A stretch of 64,000 nt of DNA from Nostoc carneum NIES-2107. GTDB taxonomy: Bacteria > Cyanobacteriota > Cyanobacteriia > Cyanobacteriales > Nostocaceae. Below, one piece after another: positions 46,815-56,803 of this stretch. The first letter of the stretch is position 1; the number at the start of each line of letters is the position of its first letter. The notes under the pieces were generated by a model that searched no databases, was not told where the DNA came from, and worked only from the letters and a program-made list of their open reading frames with translations. The position numbers and the translations under genes were made by a program. Location of the stretch: positions 6,938,561 through 7,002,560 of the forward strand of contig AP018180.1 in the NCBI GenBank assembly GCA_002368155.1, in the 5' to 3' direction.

Positions 46815-47912
46815 ATGTCTACGTATTTAAACGACCATTTATATTTACACAACACAAAAACAATATTTTCGCCTAATGCTTGGACAATTCTCAAAAGAGT
46901 TGGCTTGATTGCAATCTGTGAGATGCTTTTCTTGATCAGTATCGTGGCTAAACAAGCTTCCGCTACACAGATCAGCGCTATTAATCCCAGTCCCTCTACC
47001 TGTATCAAAGGTAAGGATGCTTGCGTCCAGAAGATTGGCCATGACACTGTGACAGATAAAGACGAAGTTGATATATTTTTGCGGATTGAACCTTCTGCGG
47101 ATAGTTCCAGCCAGCAAGGTTACAACACAGATGCGCTTTTAGGTAAGTCTCTCAGTACAGAGAAAGTTTCTCACTCATTAAAAATAACCGATGTACCAAT
47201 AGTTAATATCGGTGGTACAGATTATCGTGAGTTTATCTTAAGAATTAACGAGCCAGCTATTACCAATAACAATCAAGATTTATCAAAAATTGTATTAGAA
47301 AAGTTAGAAATTTTTCTAGGAAATACTCCTGATTTAGCTAATTATCCTAATTTTGATGGTAATGCCACCAAAATTTTTGATATTGAACAAAATTCGGTGC
47401 TGCTTCAAGATATCAACTCTGACAATACTAGCTATGATTATTTCGTATATATAAAAGACAGTTTATTTTCATCAAAAGCTAAAGAACAACAAGCCCAGAA
47501 ATACGTTTACCTATTCTCTCAATTCACTCATGCGGAAGGTGGAGTAGAAGAATGGGCTGTGAGAAAGGAAGATAAAAAAGCTATCATACCGCCCATAATA
47601 CCTGATGGAAAAGCTGGAGGTGGTGGTGGCGGTACAGGAGAACTTTTATTAGGTTCTGTAATTGCAGGGCTAGGATTACCACATATTATTGGTGGTGGAA
47701 AAACAACTACTTCAAGTTACATCAGTCTACCAACTGTAAGCGGAAATAGCGTTTTACAAAAAATATCAGTTCCCCAATCAGAAGCATCCACACCAGACGC
47801 AACGTATTCAAGTGATGTACCAGAACCTACAACTTTGTTAGCTTCTTTGATGGGGTTGGGGTTAATAGTTAAAGCAAGGTCGATATCTCGCGATCGCAAA
47901 ATTAAAAAATAG
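46815..47912 (+). CDS. PEP-CTERM sorting domain exoprotein
   Basis: 365 residues. The N-terminal signal peptide has a long n-region (cleavage likely near residue 50, KQASA). The body is a soluble, Asn/Asp-rich domain with two early cysteines (CIKGKDAC). A Gly-rich linker (AGGGGGGTG, about 272-280) precedes the tail. The C-terminus is a PEP-CTERM signal: VPEPTTLLASLMGLGLIV (about 337-354), then a basic end (RSISRDRKIKK). Such proteins are processed by exosortase and often co-occur with exopolysaccharide. No exosortase is in the window. The body domain was not recognised. Confidence 0.85.
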   Translation: MSTYLNDHLYLHNTKTIFSPNAWTILKRVGLIAICEMLFLISIVAKQASATQISAINPSPSTCIKGKDACVQKIGHDTVTDKDEVDIFLRIEPSADSSSQQGYNTDALLGKSLSTEKVSHSLKITDVPIVNIGGTDYREFILRINEPAITNNNQDLSKIVLEKLEIFLGNTPDLANYPNFDGNATKIFDIEQNSVLLQDINSDNTSYDYFVYIKDSLFSSKAKEQQAQKYVYLFSQFTHAEGGVEEWAVRKEDKKAIIPPIIPDGKAGGGGGGTGELLLGSVIAGLGLPHIIGGGKTTTSSYISLPTVSGNSVLQKISVPQSEASTPDATYSSDVPEPTTLLASLMGLGLIVKARSISRDRKIKK

Positions 47913-47979
47913 GAATTGGGTAATTGGTAATGGGGGAAGGGAGAGTAAATTACTGTTTCACTTCCCCAGTTTTTTGAGA

Positions 47980-48666
47980 TTAGAAATTGGATGATATTTC
48001 GCTTAAATCTCCCTCAGTCATGGAATTAAGCAATGTCCACAGTTGTAAGCTGGTGAAATCTGGTATTGCAATGAAAGCACCTACTTCTAGTAAGATTTTG
48101 GGGTCGTGGGTAGAAGCAATACCAAGGGTGCGAATACCAGCAGCGACAGCAGAACGAATTCCTGAAGGTGAATCTTCTAGTGCGATCGCTTGATCTGCCT
48201 TAATCCCCAATTGACTCAGCGCAACTTGGTAAGGTGTAGGATCAGGTTTACCTGCTGTGCAATCTTCTGCTAAAACAACTATTTCAAAAGCTTCTTTAAT
48301 GCCTAAAACTTCTAGCATAAATTCAGCATTTGCTCTAGGCGCATTTGTTACCAAAGCGCGCTTTAATTTATGTGTATCTGTCCATGCTAGTAATTCAGCA
48401 AATCCATTTAGAGGCTTTAAATTAGGTGCAAGTTCTCGAAAAAGTGCTTCTTTTTCATCAGCAAATTTTAGCCCTTCTGCGTCTGATAATTGTGGCAAAA
48501 TGTCTTTCACAATTTCTGGGTTGAGTCGTCCGCTAATTCTGGATTGGTAAAAAGCCTCGTCAATTTCTATGCCATGATCAGCCAGCTTTTGTTGCCAAGC
48601 TATGTAGTGTATAGGGTCAGTGTTTACAATAGTACCGTCTAAGTCAAAGAGAATTGCAGATAGCAT
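47980..48666 (-). CDS. HAD-family phosphatase (beta-phosphoglucomutase-like)
   Basis: 228 residues. HAD motif I LFDLDGTIVNTD (nucleophile Asp8, acid/base Asp10), a helical cap (about 16-85), motif II VTNAPR (about 111), motif III Lys (GKPDP, about 139) and motif IV ALEDSPSGIRSA (about 162-173). Cap type and the LEDSxxG motif are those of beta-phosphoglucomutase/sugar-phosphatase members. The substrate cannot be assigned. It is convergent with the PEP-CTERM gene and divergent from mtnP. Confidence 0.88.
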   Translation of the reverse strand: MLSAILFDLDGTIVNTDPIHYIAWQQKLADHGIEIDEAFYQSRISGRLNPEIVKDILPQLSDAEGLKFADEKEALFRELAPNLKPLNGFAELLAWTDTHKLKRALVTNAPRANAEFMLEVLGIKEAFEIVVLAEDCTAGKPDPTPYQVALSQLGIKADQAIALEDSPSGIRSAVAAGIRTLGIASTHDPKILLEVGAFIAIPDFTSLQLWTLLNSMTEGDLSEISSNF

Positions 48667-48939
48667 GGTTTTGGTATTATTTAAATATTTGTTAACTTTA
48701 TTTACATAGTTTACATGATTTTTTTAACTTTAGATTTAATCCTGGTTAAAATTCCCAATTTTTAATTAACTATATTTTTGAGTAATTATTCCTTAATGGT
48801 AGAGAGCCAGCATATTCAACCGTCGAGTCAATCCAAAATCCAAAATCCAAAATCTAAAATCCAAAATTGTATAACTGCTATGAGAGTTACCTTTTCGGTA
48901 AAATAACTTGGCAGCTTTGGAAAAGATAGGTTAATTATC

Positions 48940-49815
48940 ATGGCAGAAGCGCAGATTGGGATTATTGGTGGCAGTGGTCTTTACAAAATGGATGCACTCA
49001 AAGATATAGAAGAAGTGCAAGTAGATACACCATTTGGCTCACCTTCTGATGCTTTAATTTTGGGAACATTAGATGGCACTAGAGTAGCTTTTTTAGCTCG
49101 TCATGGTCGCAATCATACGTTATTGCCATCAGAGTTGCCATTTCGTGCTAATATCTATGCCATGAAGAAATTAGGTGTAAAATACTTAATTTCCGCTAGT
49201 GCAGTGGGTTCATTAAAAGCAGAAGCCAAACCACTAGATATGGTAATTCCCGACCAATTTATTGATAGAACAAAAAACCGGATTTCAACGTTTTTTGGTG
49301 AAGGAATTGTGGCACATATTGCCTTTGGCGATCCGGTTTGTCATAACTTAGCTACTGTATTAGCAGATGCGATCGCATCCTTGAATTTAGCGGATGTCAC
49401 TCTGCATCGTGGTGGTACTTATGTCTGTATGGAAGGCCCAGCATTTTCCACCAAAGCGGAATCCAATCTTTACCGCAGTTGGGGTGCAACAATAATTGGG
49501 ATGACGAATTTACCAGAAGCAAAATTAGCACGGGAAGCAGAAATTGCCTATGCAACTTTAGCGCTAGTTACAGATTACGATTGTTGGCATCCCGATCACG
49601 ATAGCGTCACGGTAGAAATGGTAATTGGCAATTTACAGTGCAATGCAGTTAATGCTCAAAAAGTAATTCAAGAAACTGTACGCCGATTAAGTGAAAATCC
49701 ACCTCATAGTGATGCACATTCGGCTTTGAAATATGCAATTTTGACTCCTTTAGATAAAGCAGCAACGGCGACAAAAGAAAAATTGGGATTGTTGTTGGAG
49801 AAATATTTGAAATAG
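48940..49815 (+). CDS. mtnP: S-methyl-5'-thioadenosine phosphorylase
   Basis: 291 residues. It has IIGGSGLY (phosphate-binding, about 8-15), [20 protein letters not shown] (about 52-71), the [18 protein letters not shown] block and [17 protein letters not shown], all characteristic of MtnP. The substrate-contact pair differs from purine nucleoside phosphorylases in the usual MTAP manner (TNLPEAKLA). The enzyme salvages methylthioadenosine produced by polyamine and related synthesis, a metabolic link to the polyamine-type gene speY at 39-40 kb, though they are not adjacent. Confidence 0.93.
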   Translation: MAEAQIGIIGGSGLYKMDALKDIEEVQVDTPFGSPSDALILGTLDGTRVAFLARHGRNHTLLPSELPFRANIYAMKKLGVKYLISASAVGSLKAEAKPLDMVIPDQFIDRTKNRISTFFGEGIVAHIAFGDPVCHNLATVLADAIASLNLADVTLHRGGTYVCMEGPAFSTKAESNLYRSWGATIIGMTNLPEAKLAREAEIAYATLALVTDYDCWHPDHDSVTVEMVIGNLQCNAVNAQKVIQETVRRLSENPPHSDAHSALKYAILTPLDKAATATKEKLGLLLEKYLK

Positions 49816-49846
49816 AGAATGGGTAATTGGTAATTGGTAATTGGTA

Positions 49847-49930
49847 TTACGCAAGTGTCATAGTGCCAGTTGTGTAAGTCCTGTAAATATCAATTTATTA
49901 CAATTTTAAGGGCACAAAATATTGTGCCCC
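49847..49930. repeat. Short AGGACTTACGCA-family copy and hairpin after mtnP
   Basis: 49847-49883 is a minimal family copy (TTACGCAAGTGTCATA joined directly to CCAGTTGTGTAAGTCCTG). Next, 49910-49929 is a hairpin GGGCACAA / TTGTGCCC that may terminate mtnP transcription. STRR heptamers (GGTAATT) lie just upstream at 49819-49846. Confidence 0.65.
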
Positions 49931-50057
49931 ACGGTAATTTTGAATCAATTAATTGTAGTTTGGTGATAGAAATATAGTGTGAGAAATACTATGTCCTGAT
50001 TAAATCCTCTCTCATTTTTTATGAGGATTTTCTTTTGCCTTAATCAAAAGCTGTAGC

Positions 50058-50519
50058 CTAACGTGTTGACTTGTTTCTATCTATATTGAATAAAGATTCT
50101 AGTTTTTTAACATAAATTTTTAATGCTGTTTCATAGGCAGCTTGCTTGGCACATTCTGGCAAGCTCTCTTCTACTTTAGTGTTTCCATGTAGTAAATACT
50201 GCAAACAAATTATGAATTTATCTAAATTACCAATAATAATTTGTGGAAATTGATAGCCTATAATTTTTAATCCTTCCCACTCTCTGTCTAAATTTCTCAG
50301 CCCCATTGCCGCTACTATTTGTATAGTCACAGCATGATGATTGGCATAATTAGTCATGTTTGATATTGCCTTATAAGCTTTTTTTAAATCATTGGGATTA
50401 TCAAACATACTAGCGAAGTAATGACAAGTTAAATAAACTCTTCTGATGTTCTCTACTGCCTCAGTTCCTATAGGGTTTGTATCAAAATTTTCTAGTTCTT
50501 GAATGATCTGAGTATACAT
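50058..50519 (-). CDS. Hypothetical all-helical protein
   Basis: 153 residues, not recognised. Predicted mostly helical, soluble, no signal peptide or membrane segment. It has three Cys and several aromatic residues in the middle (NYANHHAVTIQIVAAMG). Codon use and AT content are richer in A/T than most neighbours. It stands alone between two repeat-rich intergenic regions, so horizontal origin is possible. The start is the ATG at 50519; a GGAG-like ribosome site lies about eight bases before it. Confidence 0.6.
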   Translation of the reverse strand: MYTQIIQELENFDTNPIGTEAVENIRRVYLTCHYFASMFDNPNDLKKAYKAISNMTNYANHHAVTIQIVAAMGLRNLDREWEGLKIIGYQFPQIIIGNLDKFIICLQYLLHGNTKVEESLPECAKQAAYETALKIYVKKLESLFNIDRNKSTR

Positions 50520-51026
50520 ATAGCACTCTCCTTTGTTTTTCTGTAACAGTTATAACAAAATGACTTTCAATAAGCAATCCATATGCTTTTTGTTTTTTAT
50601 ATAGATGTAGATATGTAAACTCTAATAAAAGTATTGCTGTGCTTGCTTCTTAAGATATTTAATGGTGAATTTTTTTGGGAATACAACAGAATTTTTCTGG
50701 TAAATTTAATAAATATTTAATAGAGTCAAGGGTCAAAAATTGAGGTTTTTTGGACTCTTGACATTTGACCCTGGACAAACCTAAACGAAAAAAATATGAC
50801 ACTTGCGTAAGTCCTATAATGTTGACGACACATCAATATATTCTAGAGGGCAAGGCATTGCCTTGCCCCTACTATCTGTTGCATTCTTTTTTCAAATTAG
50901 TATTAACTAAACCTTATGGGAATAAAAGCAATATTTATCAAGTTTTTTAGGAAAAAACATGAAAATTAAAATGGTAAAGGTGAACAACCTTTACCCTTAA
51001 TTAATGAGGAAAATTCCCCATATCAT
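50520..51026. other. Repeat-filled intergenic region
   Basis: It contains a one-ended AGGACTTACGCA-family copy (about 50722-50815) and, directly after it, the second copy of the GGGCAAGGC hairpin repeat (50822-50900; first copy at 20205-20280). Short frames across them are repeat artefacts. No gene seen. Confidence 0.75.
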
Positions 51027-53930
51027 CTAATTTAAGATTTTGCGTCGCCGTCTTTTACGCAGCCAAGTTTTACGTAATTCTTCTGCACCTAATAAAAGTG
51101 GCGGACAGATTAACAGAAATAACCATTGCCAAAGTGTCAATGGAGAAGTAGAAAAGATATGCCGCAGAGGGGGAATTTCAATAATGGCGAGAATCAAAGT
51201 CCATTCTGTAGCAATTCCCAGCCAGATAAAAGGATTAGAAAAGAATCCTAATCGCAATATAGAAGTACGCTCAGAACGACAAGCAAAAACGTTACCATCT
51301 TGACAAGCAACAATAATTGCTAAAGTCATAGTAGTAGCTTGAGCATAAATCAAGGCGATCGCAGGATCAGCAGTGCGAGAAAGAATTGCTGGTGCGATCG
51401 CTTGCAATGATGCCAAGTTGTAACCATAGCTTTGCCAAACCATGAAGAAGCCAGCCATCCCCAAAGCGGCTTCGATTAATCCTAAGAAACAGTAAGCGCG
51501 TAAAAGTAAAGAACGATCCAGCAGTGGTTTAGATTTAGCACGAGGCGGCATCTGCATTGTACCTACTTCGGCACGTTCAGCTCCCAATGCCAAGGCTGGG
51601 ATGATATCGGTTCCCAAATCCACAATCAGAATTTGCATAATAATCAACGCTGGCGGGATTTTGAGGGTAACCATCAACAGAAATGGCACCAGTTCAGCAA
51701 CATTCGATGCCAAAATATAGGTCATAAACTTGCGAATGTTCTGATAGACTGAGCGCCCTTGCTCAACTGCAGCGACAATGGTGGCAAAGTTGTCGTCTGT
51801 CAGTACAATGTCGGCGGCTTCTCTGGCGACATCTGTGCCGTTCAATCCCATCGCAATCCCAATATTCGCCGCACGTAGGGCAGGTGCATCGTTCACGCCA
51901 TCGCCTGTAACTGCTACTACTTCCCCGATATCTTTATAAGCTTGGACGAGGCGCAGTTTATGTTCTGGTGACATCCGCGCAAACACTAAGCCTGTACGAT
52001 ATTTAACAATTTGCTGTAGTTGGGCATCGGAGATATGTCCCATGCCTTCACCAGTAACGACGCGTACCTTATCAGCTACCAAACCAATATTGCGAGCGAT
52101 CGCTTCCGCAGTCAATCCATAATCGCCAGTTACCATTGTGACTTTGATACCAGCTTGATGACATTTAGCGATCGCATCGGCTACTTCTTCCCGAGGCGGA
52201 TCGAACATCGCCACCAAACCAATAAAAATCAGGTTTTGCTCTAGATCCTGGGCTTTAAGATCCAGTAACTCTTGGCTACCCCGGCGCGCCGCCAGTCCCA
52301 AAACGCGAAATCCTTGCCTTGCTAAATCATCATTAGCTTGGACAACATCATCCCAAGCCTCGTGGGTTAATTCCTGTACGGTGCCATCATGCAGAATTGT
52401 ATGGCAATGCTTCAAAACTTCTAGAGGCGCACCTTTGGTAAATGCTAAATAGGGCAATTCATCTTGCCATAATGCCGCAGCTTGCCAATTTAGCACCACT
52501 GTCATCATCCGGCGGCGGGAATCGAAGGGAATCTCACGCAACCGTGGTAACTGTTGTTGTAAATTTTCTAAATTCAGTCCAGCTTTGGCGGCTACTACTA
52601 GCAACGCTGCTTCTGTTGGATCGCCAATTTCTTGCCAACGGCTAGGGGCTGTCAGGTGAATTAGGCGGGCGTTAGAACAAAGGGCAGAACCGATGAGTAA
52701 AAGATTTGCTTTCCAGGCGACGGCGGTATCTGATGGTAATTTGACCTTACCAACCGTGGGATCGTAACCTGCACCTGTGACCTCAATCAAAGCCTGGGAA
52801 CTAGAAGGATGAGACTCTTCGGGTAACCAGAGATAGCGCACCGTCATTTCATTTTTGGTCAGCGTCCCTGTTTTATCGGTGCAAATCACAGTGGTAGCGC
52901 TGAGGGTTTCCACAGATGACAGCCGCCTGACTAGGGCATTGCGCCTAGCCATGCGTCGGACACCAATCGCCAAGGATAAGGTGACAGTTGGTAATAATCC
53001 TTCTGGCACCAATGCCACAATGATGCCGATCGCAAAAATAAAACTTTCTTTGACCTCTATACCCACCAAAAAATACGCCAGCAAGAAAACAATAATTCCC
53101 ATGCTGACAGCGATCGCAGTGATAATCCGCACGATATAAGTCACCTGGACTTCTAAGGTGCTGGGTTCCCGCTTGACTACTGTTGTTAAATGGGCAACCT
53201 GTCCAAATTCCGTCTGTGCACCTGTAGCATAAACCACCGCTACAGCACGTCCGGCGGCGACAGTCGAACCTGCTAAGACTAAATTGGCAATTTCCGAGGG
53301 ATTCACCTTTTCTTGCATCGGTTGCTCACCTGACCGTAGCAAAATTTTACCGCCGCGAATCGGTACAGCTTCCCGCAACCTTACTGGGTAAGCATTCCGT
53401 GCCACGGGTAAAGACTCCCCTGTCATCACCGACACATCCAAATACAAGTTATCAGCAGAGACCAGACGTGCATCAGCAGAAACGCGATCGCCTTCTTCTA
53501 GCTGCATGACATCACCACGCACCAACTCTCGCGCTGGGATTTGCTTCAGTTCGCCATCTCGATACACTTTCACCTGCATCGGCAATACTTTTTTTAAAGC
53601 CGATAGCGCTTGTTCTGCTTGGAACTCCTGCCAAAAGCTAAAGATAGCGTTAATCCAGATTACCGCCCAAATTGCCCAGCCCAGTTCAGGTGTCCGCGAA
53701 ATAAACGCTAAAATCCCTGCTACCCAAAGCAGTAAAGCCATGAAATGGGTTAGTTGGTCAGTAAAACGCAGCCAGAGGGGACGATGAGCTGGTTCTGGTA
53801 ACTCGTTTGCGCCGAATTGTACAAATCTTGCTTGAGCTTCATCTGCTGATAAGCCATTGGTAGCGCTCCCTAGTGACTCATAGACCTCTTCAACCGATAA
53901 TGCCCAGATAGGCTGATGAGACGATGCCAT
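51027..53930 (-). CDS. P2-type cation-transporting ATPase
   Basis: 967 residues. Cation ATPase N-terminal domain (1-75), actuator loop with TGES (about 170), membrane helix 4 with VALVPEGLLPT (the PEGL form of P2 pumps, about 310-320), phosphorylation site Asp352 (CTDKTGTLT), nucleotide domain (KGAP), hinge VTGDGVNDAPAL and a C-terminal block of six membrane helices. P2A/P2C-like pumps move Ca2+, Na+ or K+. The absence of a heavy-metal CPC motif in helix 4 excludes P1B pumps. The exact ion is not decided by sequence. Stand-alone gene. Confidence 0.93.
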   Translation of the reverse strand: MASSHQPIWALSVEEVYESLGSATNGLSADEAQARFVQFGANELPEPAHRPLWLRFTDQLTHFMALLLWVAGILAFISRTPELGWAIWAVIWINAIFSFWQEFQAEQALSALKKVLPMQVKVYRDGELKQIPARELVRGDVMQLEEGDRVSADARLVSADNLYLDVSVMTGESLPVARNAYPVRLREAVPIRGGKILLRSGEQPMQEKVNPSEIANLVLAGSTVAAGRAVAVVYATGAQTEFGQVAHLTTVVKREPSTLEVQVTYIVRIITAIAVSMGIIVFLLAYFLVGIEVKESFIFAIGIIVALVPEGLLPTVTLSLAIGVRRMARRNALVRRLSSVETLSATTVICTDKTGTLTKNEMTVRYLWLPEESHPSSSQALIEVTGAGYDPTVGKVKLPSDTAVAWKANLLLIGSALCSNARLIHLTAPSRWQEIGDPTEAALLVVAAKAGLNLENLQQQLPRLREIPFDSRRRMMTVVLNWQAAALWQDELPYLAFTKGAPLEVLKHCHTILHDGTVQELTHEAWDDVVQANDDLARQGFRVLGLAARRGSQELLDLKAQDLEQNLIFIGLVAMFDPPREEVADAIAKCHQAGIKVTMVTGDYGLTAEAIARNIGLVADKVRVVTGEGMGHISDAQLQQIVKYRTGLVFARMSPEHKLRLVQAYKDIGEVVAVTGDGVNDAPALRAANIGIAMGLNGTDVAREAADIVLTDDNFATIVAAVEQGRSVYQNIRKFMTYILASNVAELVPFLLMVTLKIPPALIIMQILIVDLGTDIIPALALGAERAEVGTMQMPPRAKSKPLLDRSLLLRAYCFLGLIEAALGMAGFFMVWQSYGYNLASLQAIAPAILSRTADPAIALIYAQATTMTLAIIVACQDGNVFACRSERTSILRLGFFSNPFIWLGIATEWTLILAIIEIPPLRHIFSTSPLTLWQWLFLLICPPLLLGAEELRKTWLRKRRRRKILN

Positions 53931-54133
53931 GATCTTGTTCGGTGTTGGGTTATCAAGAAAGGCAGAATTTAAATGCCAACTGTCAATATAATTCGTAATT
54001 AATAATTCGTAATTCGTAATTAATTATTCCATAACTTCATGCATGGAATAAGTAATTATTTAATAAGGTTGTACAGATAAAGTAAATTTCACGCCCATGC
54101 ATGAAAAATCAAACTTTACCTGTAGATTGTTGC

Positions 54134-54541
54134 TCACAATCTTACCTTGATGGCATCATCTAATAAACCCAAGTTTTCTGCTTGTTTAAAGGCTTGTTCT
54201 AAAGACATCCCTTGCCTAGTAGCCAAATACATTAATACCATTGCGATCGCCCGCACAGAGCTATCACAATGTATGACAGTTGGTTTGGGTAGTTCAACAA
54301 TTTTTTGAAATACCTGGACTGTATTTGCAGAATTAATTTCTGTCAGTTTTATTGGCAAATTAGCATAATGTAATCCCAGTAACTGAGCGTAAAGCTGCTC
54401 GCTGCTTTGAAAACCCATTTCGTCAGGCGATCGCAAATTTAGTACAGACTTATAGCCCTCATCAGCAAGCTTTTTTAATTCTTCGGAATCAATTTGTCCG
54501 GCAATAGTTAATTCGTTATTTATTTTTCTGATTGTGTCCAT
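54134..54541 (-). CDS. DUF442 / beta-lactamase-hydrolase-like phosphatase domain protein
   Basis: 135 residues. It begins IRKINNELTIAGQI (family start) with VLNLRSPDE around 33-41 and the P-loop-like VIHCDSSVRA around 88-97. The Cys-to-Arg spacing is four residues instead of the five of classical tyrosine phosphatases, which is usual for this family. Members accompany sulfide-handling or rhodanese/MBL proteins in other bacteria; no such neighbour here. It is an orphan single-domain copy with unknown substrate. Confidence 0.8.
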   Translation of the reverse strand: MDTIRKINNELTIAGQIDSEELKKLADEGYKSVLNLRSPDEMGFQSSEQLYAQLLGLHYANLPIKLTEINSANTVQVFQKIVELPKPTVIHCDSSVRAIAMVLMYLATRQGMSLEQAFKQAENLGLLDDAIKVRL

Positions 54542-54749
54542 CCCTCCCTCCTCCCAAGCGGTGAATAATGAATTAAAGAAATAAGATATAAGTCTGGTAA
54601 ATTACCCTAAATTGCTGAATAAAATCACCACACTAAAACGTTGCTTTCTTGACCCTACGCTTGAGCTTTGTAAAGTAGAATGCAGGTTGTTTTTGTGTGG
54701 TAAATTTCAGCAACATAAAATTTATCCTTTAATCCATTTCACCAAGGCA

Positions 54750-54926
54750 TTAAAAATGTTTTTGTTCAGGAGGATCGCCTTCGTATGGTTGTACTCCTGT
54801 AGCTGGGTAATTATCGTTACTTGGTGTAAAAGCTCTAGCCGCGCCAGTAGAGATATAGCGAATCACTTGTTGCGGAACTTCAACAATCGCCTGTAAAATT
54901 TGCCCAATTTTAGTGGTAGCAGACAT
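54750..54926 (-). CDS. Small conserved-looking cyanobacterial protein (58 residues)
   Basis: Starts at the ATG 54924-54926, preceded by GGAG eight bases upstream. A TTG at 54947 is rejected. The sequence opens MSATTKIGQILQAIVEVPQQ and ends with a polar GVQPYEGDPPEQKHF. A weak amphipathic helix covers residues 5-25; the tail has no secondary-structure signal. No named domain is recognised. A good ribosome site and ordered sequence argue for a real gene. Confidence 0.7.
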   Translation of the reverse strand: MSATTKIGQILQAIVEVPQQVIRYISTGAARAFTPSNDNYPATGVQPYEGDPPEQKHF

Positions 54927-55025
54927 AATTTTTTCTCCAGAGTACAAAAAAGTTATTTAACTCAGAGAATGAAATTGCAAGTATCTATTATTAAAGACAG
55001 TAATTGTTTAAGATACTTTCATTCT

Positions 55026-55727
55026 TCATCCTGCAATCGAAAACTCTTCAGTGAATTCTTTCCGAGTTAGAGGTGCTTTCAGAGTGATACCTTCACCACC
55101 AAGGGGATAATTTTCATCCAGTAGCTTTCCGTCTATGGAAATAAAAACTTGAGCATTGGGTTCTAGACTACTGGCTGTGTACAAAACTTGAGCAACTCGA
55201 TAAACCATTGAACTAGTACCACCTCCAGAGGCAAATTCACCTGACAGGTTGACATAAATTCCTGTGGGAGTGATTTGCAACCCTAATAACTTTGTATTAG
55301 TAGGAATTGTCGTACTCAAGTTATTAGTTTGAGGATTGGTCAGCATATTATTTAGTGCTGCTTTTAAAGCTACTTCTTTAGAAGCTTTTGCTTGCACAGT
55401 AACCGATTGCGGCACTAAATGTATTTTTGTCCCTTCAACTTTTACCCAATAAGTTTGAGGTTGTAATTGTATTACGGCTGGTTGAATTTTTGGTGATAAT
55501 TTGACTGCTGGGTTAGTAAAAGTTGCTTGTGATTTTGGTGGAGAAACTACACTGGGTGGAACCTGTGAAGCCGGAGAATTGTCTAATTGGGAAGGATTAG
55601 TAGGTGAAGTACCTGGTTTTGTTGTTTGCCAAGCCCACAAACCGCTTCCTCCAACTACCATGAGCAGAAGTAGCATAAAACCAATTAGGTATTCATGTTG
55701 AACAGAATGATTATGTTGGTTTCTCAT
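55026..55727 (-). CDS. GerMN-domain membrane-anchored protein
   Basis: 233 residues from the ATG at 55727 (AGGAG six bases upstream). A 24-residue longer frame from 55799 is rejected. One membrane anchor (about 13-33), then a Pro/Ser/Thr-rich linker (about 38-80), then a GerMN-like domain (about 90-233) with the LKAALNNMLTNP and GIYVNLSGEFASGGGTSSMVYRVAQVLYT landmarks (quoted in part: VNLSGEFASGG). GerMN domains occur in sporulation proteins and many cyanobacterial envelope proteins; function is unknown. The protein is probably periplasmic with an N-terminal anchor. Confidence 0.83.
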   Translation of the reverse strand: MRNQHNHSVQHEYLIGFMLLLLMVVGGSGLWAWQTTKPGTSPTNPSQLDNSPASQVPPSVVSPPKSQATFTNPAVKLSPKIQPAVIQLQPQTYWVKVEGTKIHLVPQSVTVQAKASKEVALKAALNNMLTNPQTNNLSTTIPTNTKLLGLQITPTGIYVNLSGEFASGGGTSSMVYRVAQVLYTASSLEPNAQVFISIDGKLLDENYPLGGEGITLKAPLTRKEFTEEFSIAG

Positions 55728-55799
55728 AGCTAGCTCCTGCAAACTGAGTGATTTAAAGAATTTTTGCAATAGCAATCCTCTAGCTACCCTAGAATCCAA

Positions 55800-56216
55800 A
55801 ATTTATATGTTTAGCATTTTGAATTTTGAATTCCCACCGCTGGCGTAGCTCAAGGAGTTATACAATCTCGGCTTTACTTTCAAGTTAAAGGAAGAATTTG
55901 AGGAACTTGTGAGGATTGGGGATCGGGGTTTAGGGGCTGGGAATTGGGGAAATCGGGGTCACCACACCGGAGGGAGTAGGGATTAGAGGTAATGGCGACT
56001 GGGAACTCTGACAGGTGTAGGTTGATTACGTGGGGGTGAGAATTCAGAACTGGAAACTAGAAAATAAAGTATGAAACCTAGGGGGTATTAAAAACAAAAA
56101 TATTAAAAAATAAGTATTTAAGTAAGCACGCAAAATTAATTACAGTCATTGCAAGCGTCAAGCCTTCTCTTCTCCCCTTGGGAGAAGAGAAGCAAAGCAA
56201 TCCCCAGTCCCCCACC
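55800..56216. other. Intergenic region with a strong hairpin
   Basis: No gene seen. A perfect 13-base-stem hairpin (CTTCTCTTCTCCC / GGGAGAAGAGAAG, 56164-56192) lies 25 bases beyond the stop of the leftward 68-residue gene and may terminate it, although no T tract follows on that strand. Loose GGGGATT-type repeats occupy 55905-55985. Confidence 0.6.
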
Positions 56217-56423
56217 TCAAGATACTGAATGACCTAAATCTTTGAATTTCCATTTCATATAGGCTTCAACGGAAGGAAAGTATTGCATGATGCCGTCTAA
56301 TCCTTCTGGTCTTCCCTGGAGGTAAGCTTCTAAATATGCAGAATCTTGGATTTTAGGCAGTAACCCAGCATCGCGATCGCGACATCCTTGTTGATAACGA
56401 ATTTCCCTTAAGTGATTAAACAT
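56217..56423 (-). CDS. Small conserved-looking protein (68 residues)
   Basis: MFNHLREIRYQQGCRDRDAG... is a compact, probably helical protein with an early RDRD motif, the segment AYLQGRPEGLDGIMQYF (about 33-49) and an aromatic-rich middle. It starts at the ATG at 56421-56423. No signal peptide or membrane segment. Not recognised as a named family. Codon pattern and clean start/stop suggest a genuine small gene. It is alone on its strand. Confidence 0.65.
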   Translation of the reverse strand: MFNHLREIRYQQGCRDRDAGLLPKIQDSAYLEAYLQGRPEGLDGIMQYFPSVEAYMKWKFKDLGHSVS

Positions 56424-56803
56424 ACTAATACACCCATCTATTCATATATATTCAGCTACTACTTATACTCTATGCATTCCGCAAGCTAGGAGCAAATACT
56501 CTTGTTTTTCAAACTCATAAATACAAGTTATTGTTAATACGGAATTATTCAAGATTTAATTGCTACTTTTTTATTTTTGCTATCAGGAGGCATGAAAAAT
56601 AGATATTTGAAATTAGGCTGATAACATTTTTCTTGCGTTACGTCTACGCCTAATGCACCTTACAAGTAGCAATAATCGCCAGTAATCATTGCTCACGTTG
56701 CATATCTGCTGATAAGCTCAGCTTTTCTACCAGATATAAAATTGTTACAAGATATAAATACGTAGTATCCTAAATGATTGGTGTTTAAAATAAGTCCAAA
56801 GTC
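56424..56803. other. AT-rich divergent intergenic region
   Basis: 380 bases between a leftward and a rightward gene. Nothing recognised beyond AT-rich sequence and one CGTCTACGCC motif; promoters for both genes are presumably here. Confidence 0.4.

Noticed and set aside
50765-50950. Short rightward gene
   Set aside because: The frame lies within two dispersed repeats (AGGACTTACGCA family and the GGGCAAGGC hairpin repeat).
54134-54541. Broken tyrosine-phosphatase motif (Cys-X4-Arg) as a sign of inactivation
   Set aside because: Four residues between Cys and Arg is the usual spacing of the DUF442 family, not damage to this copy.
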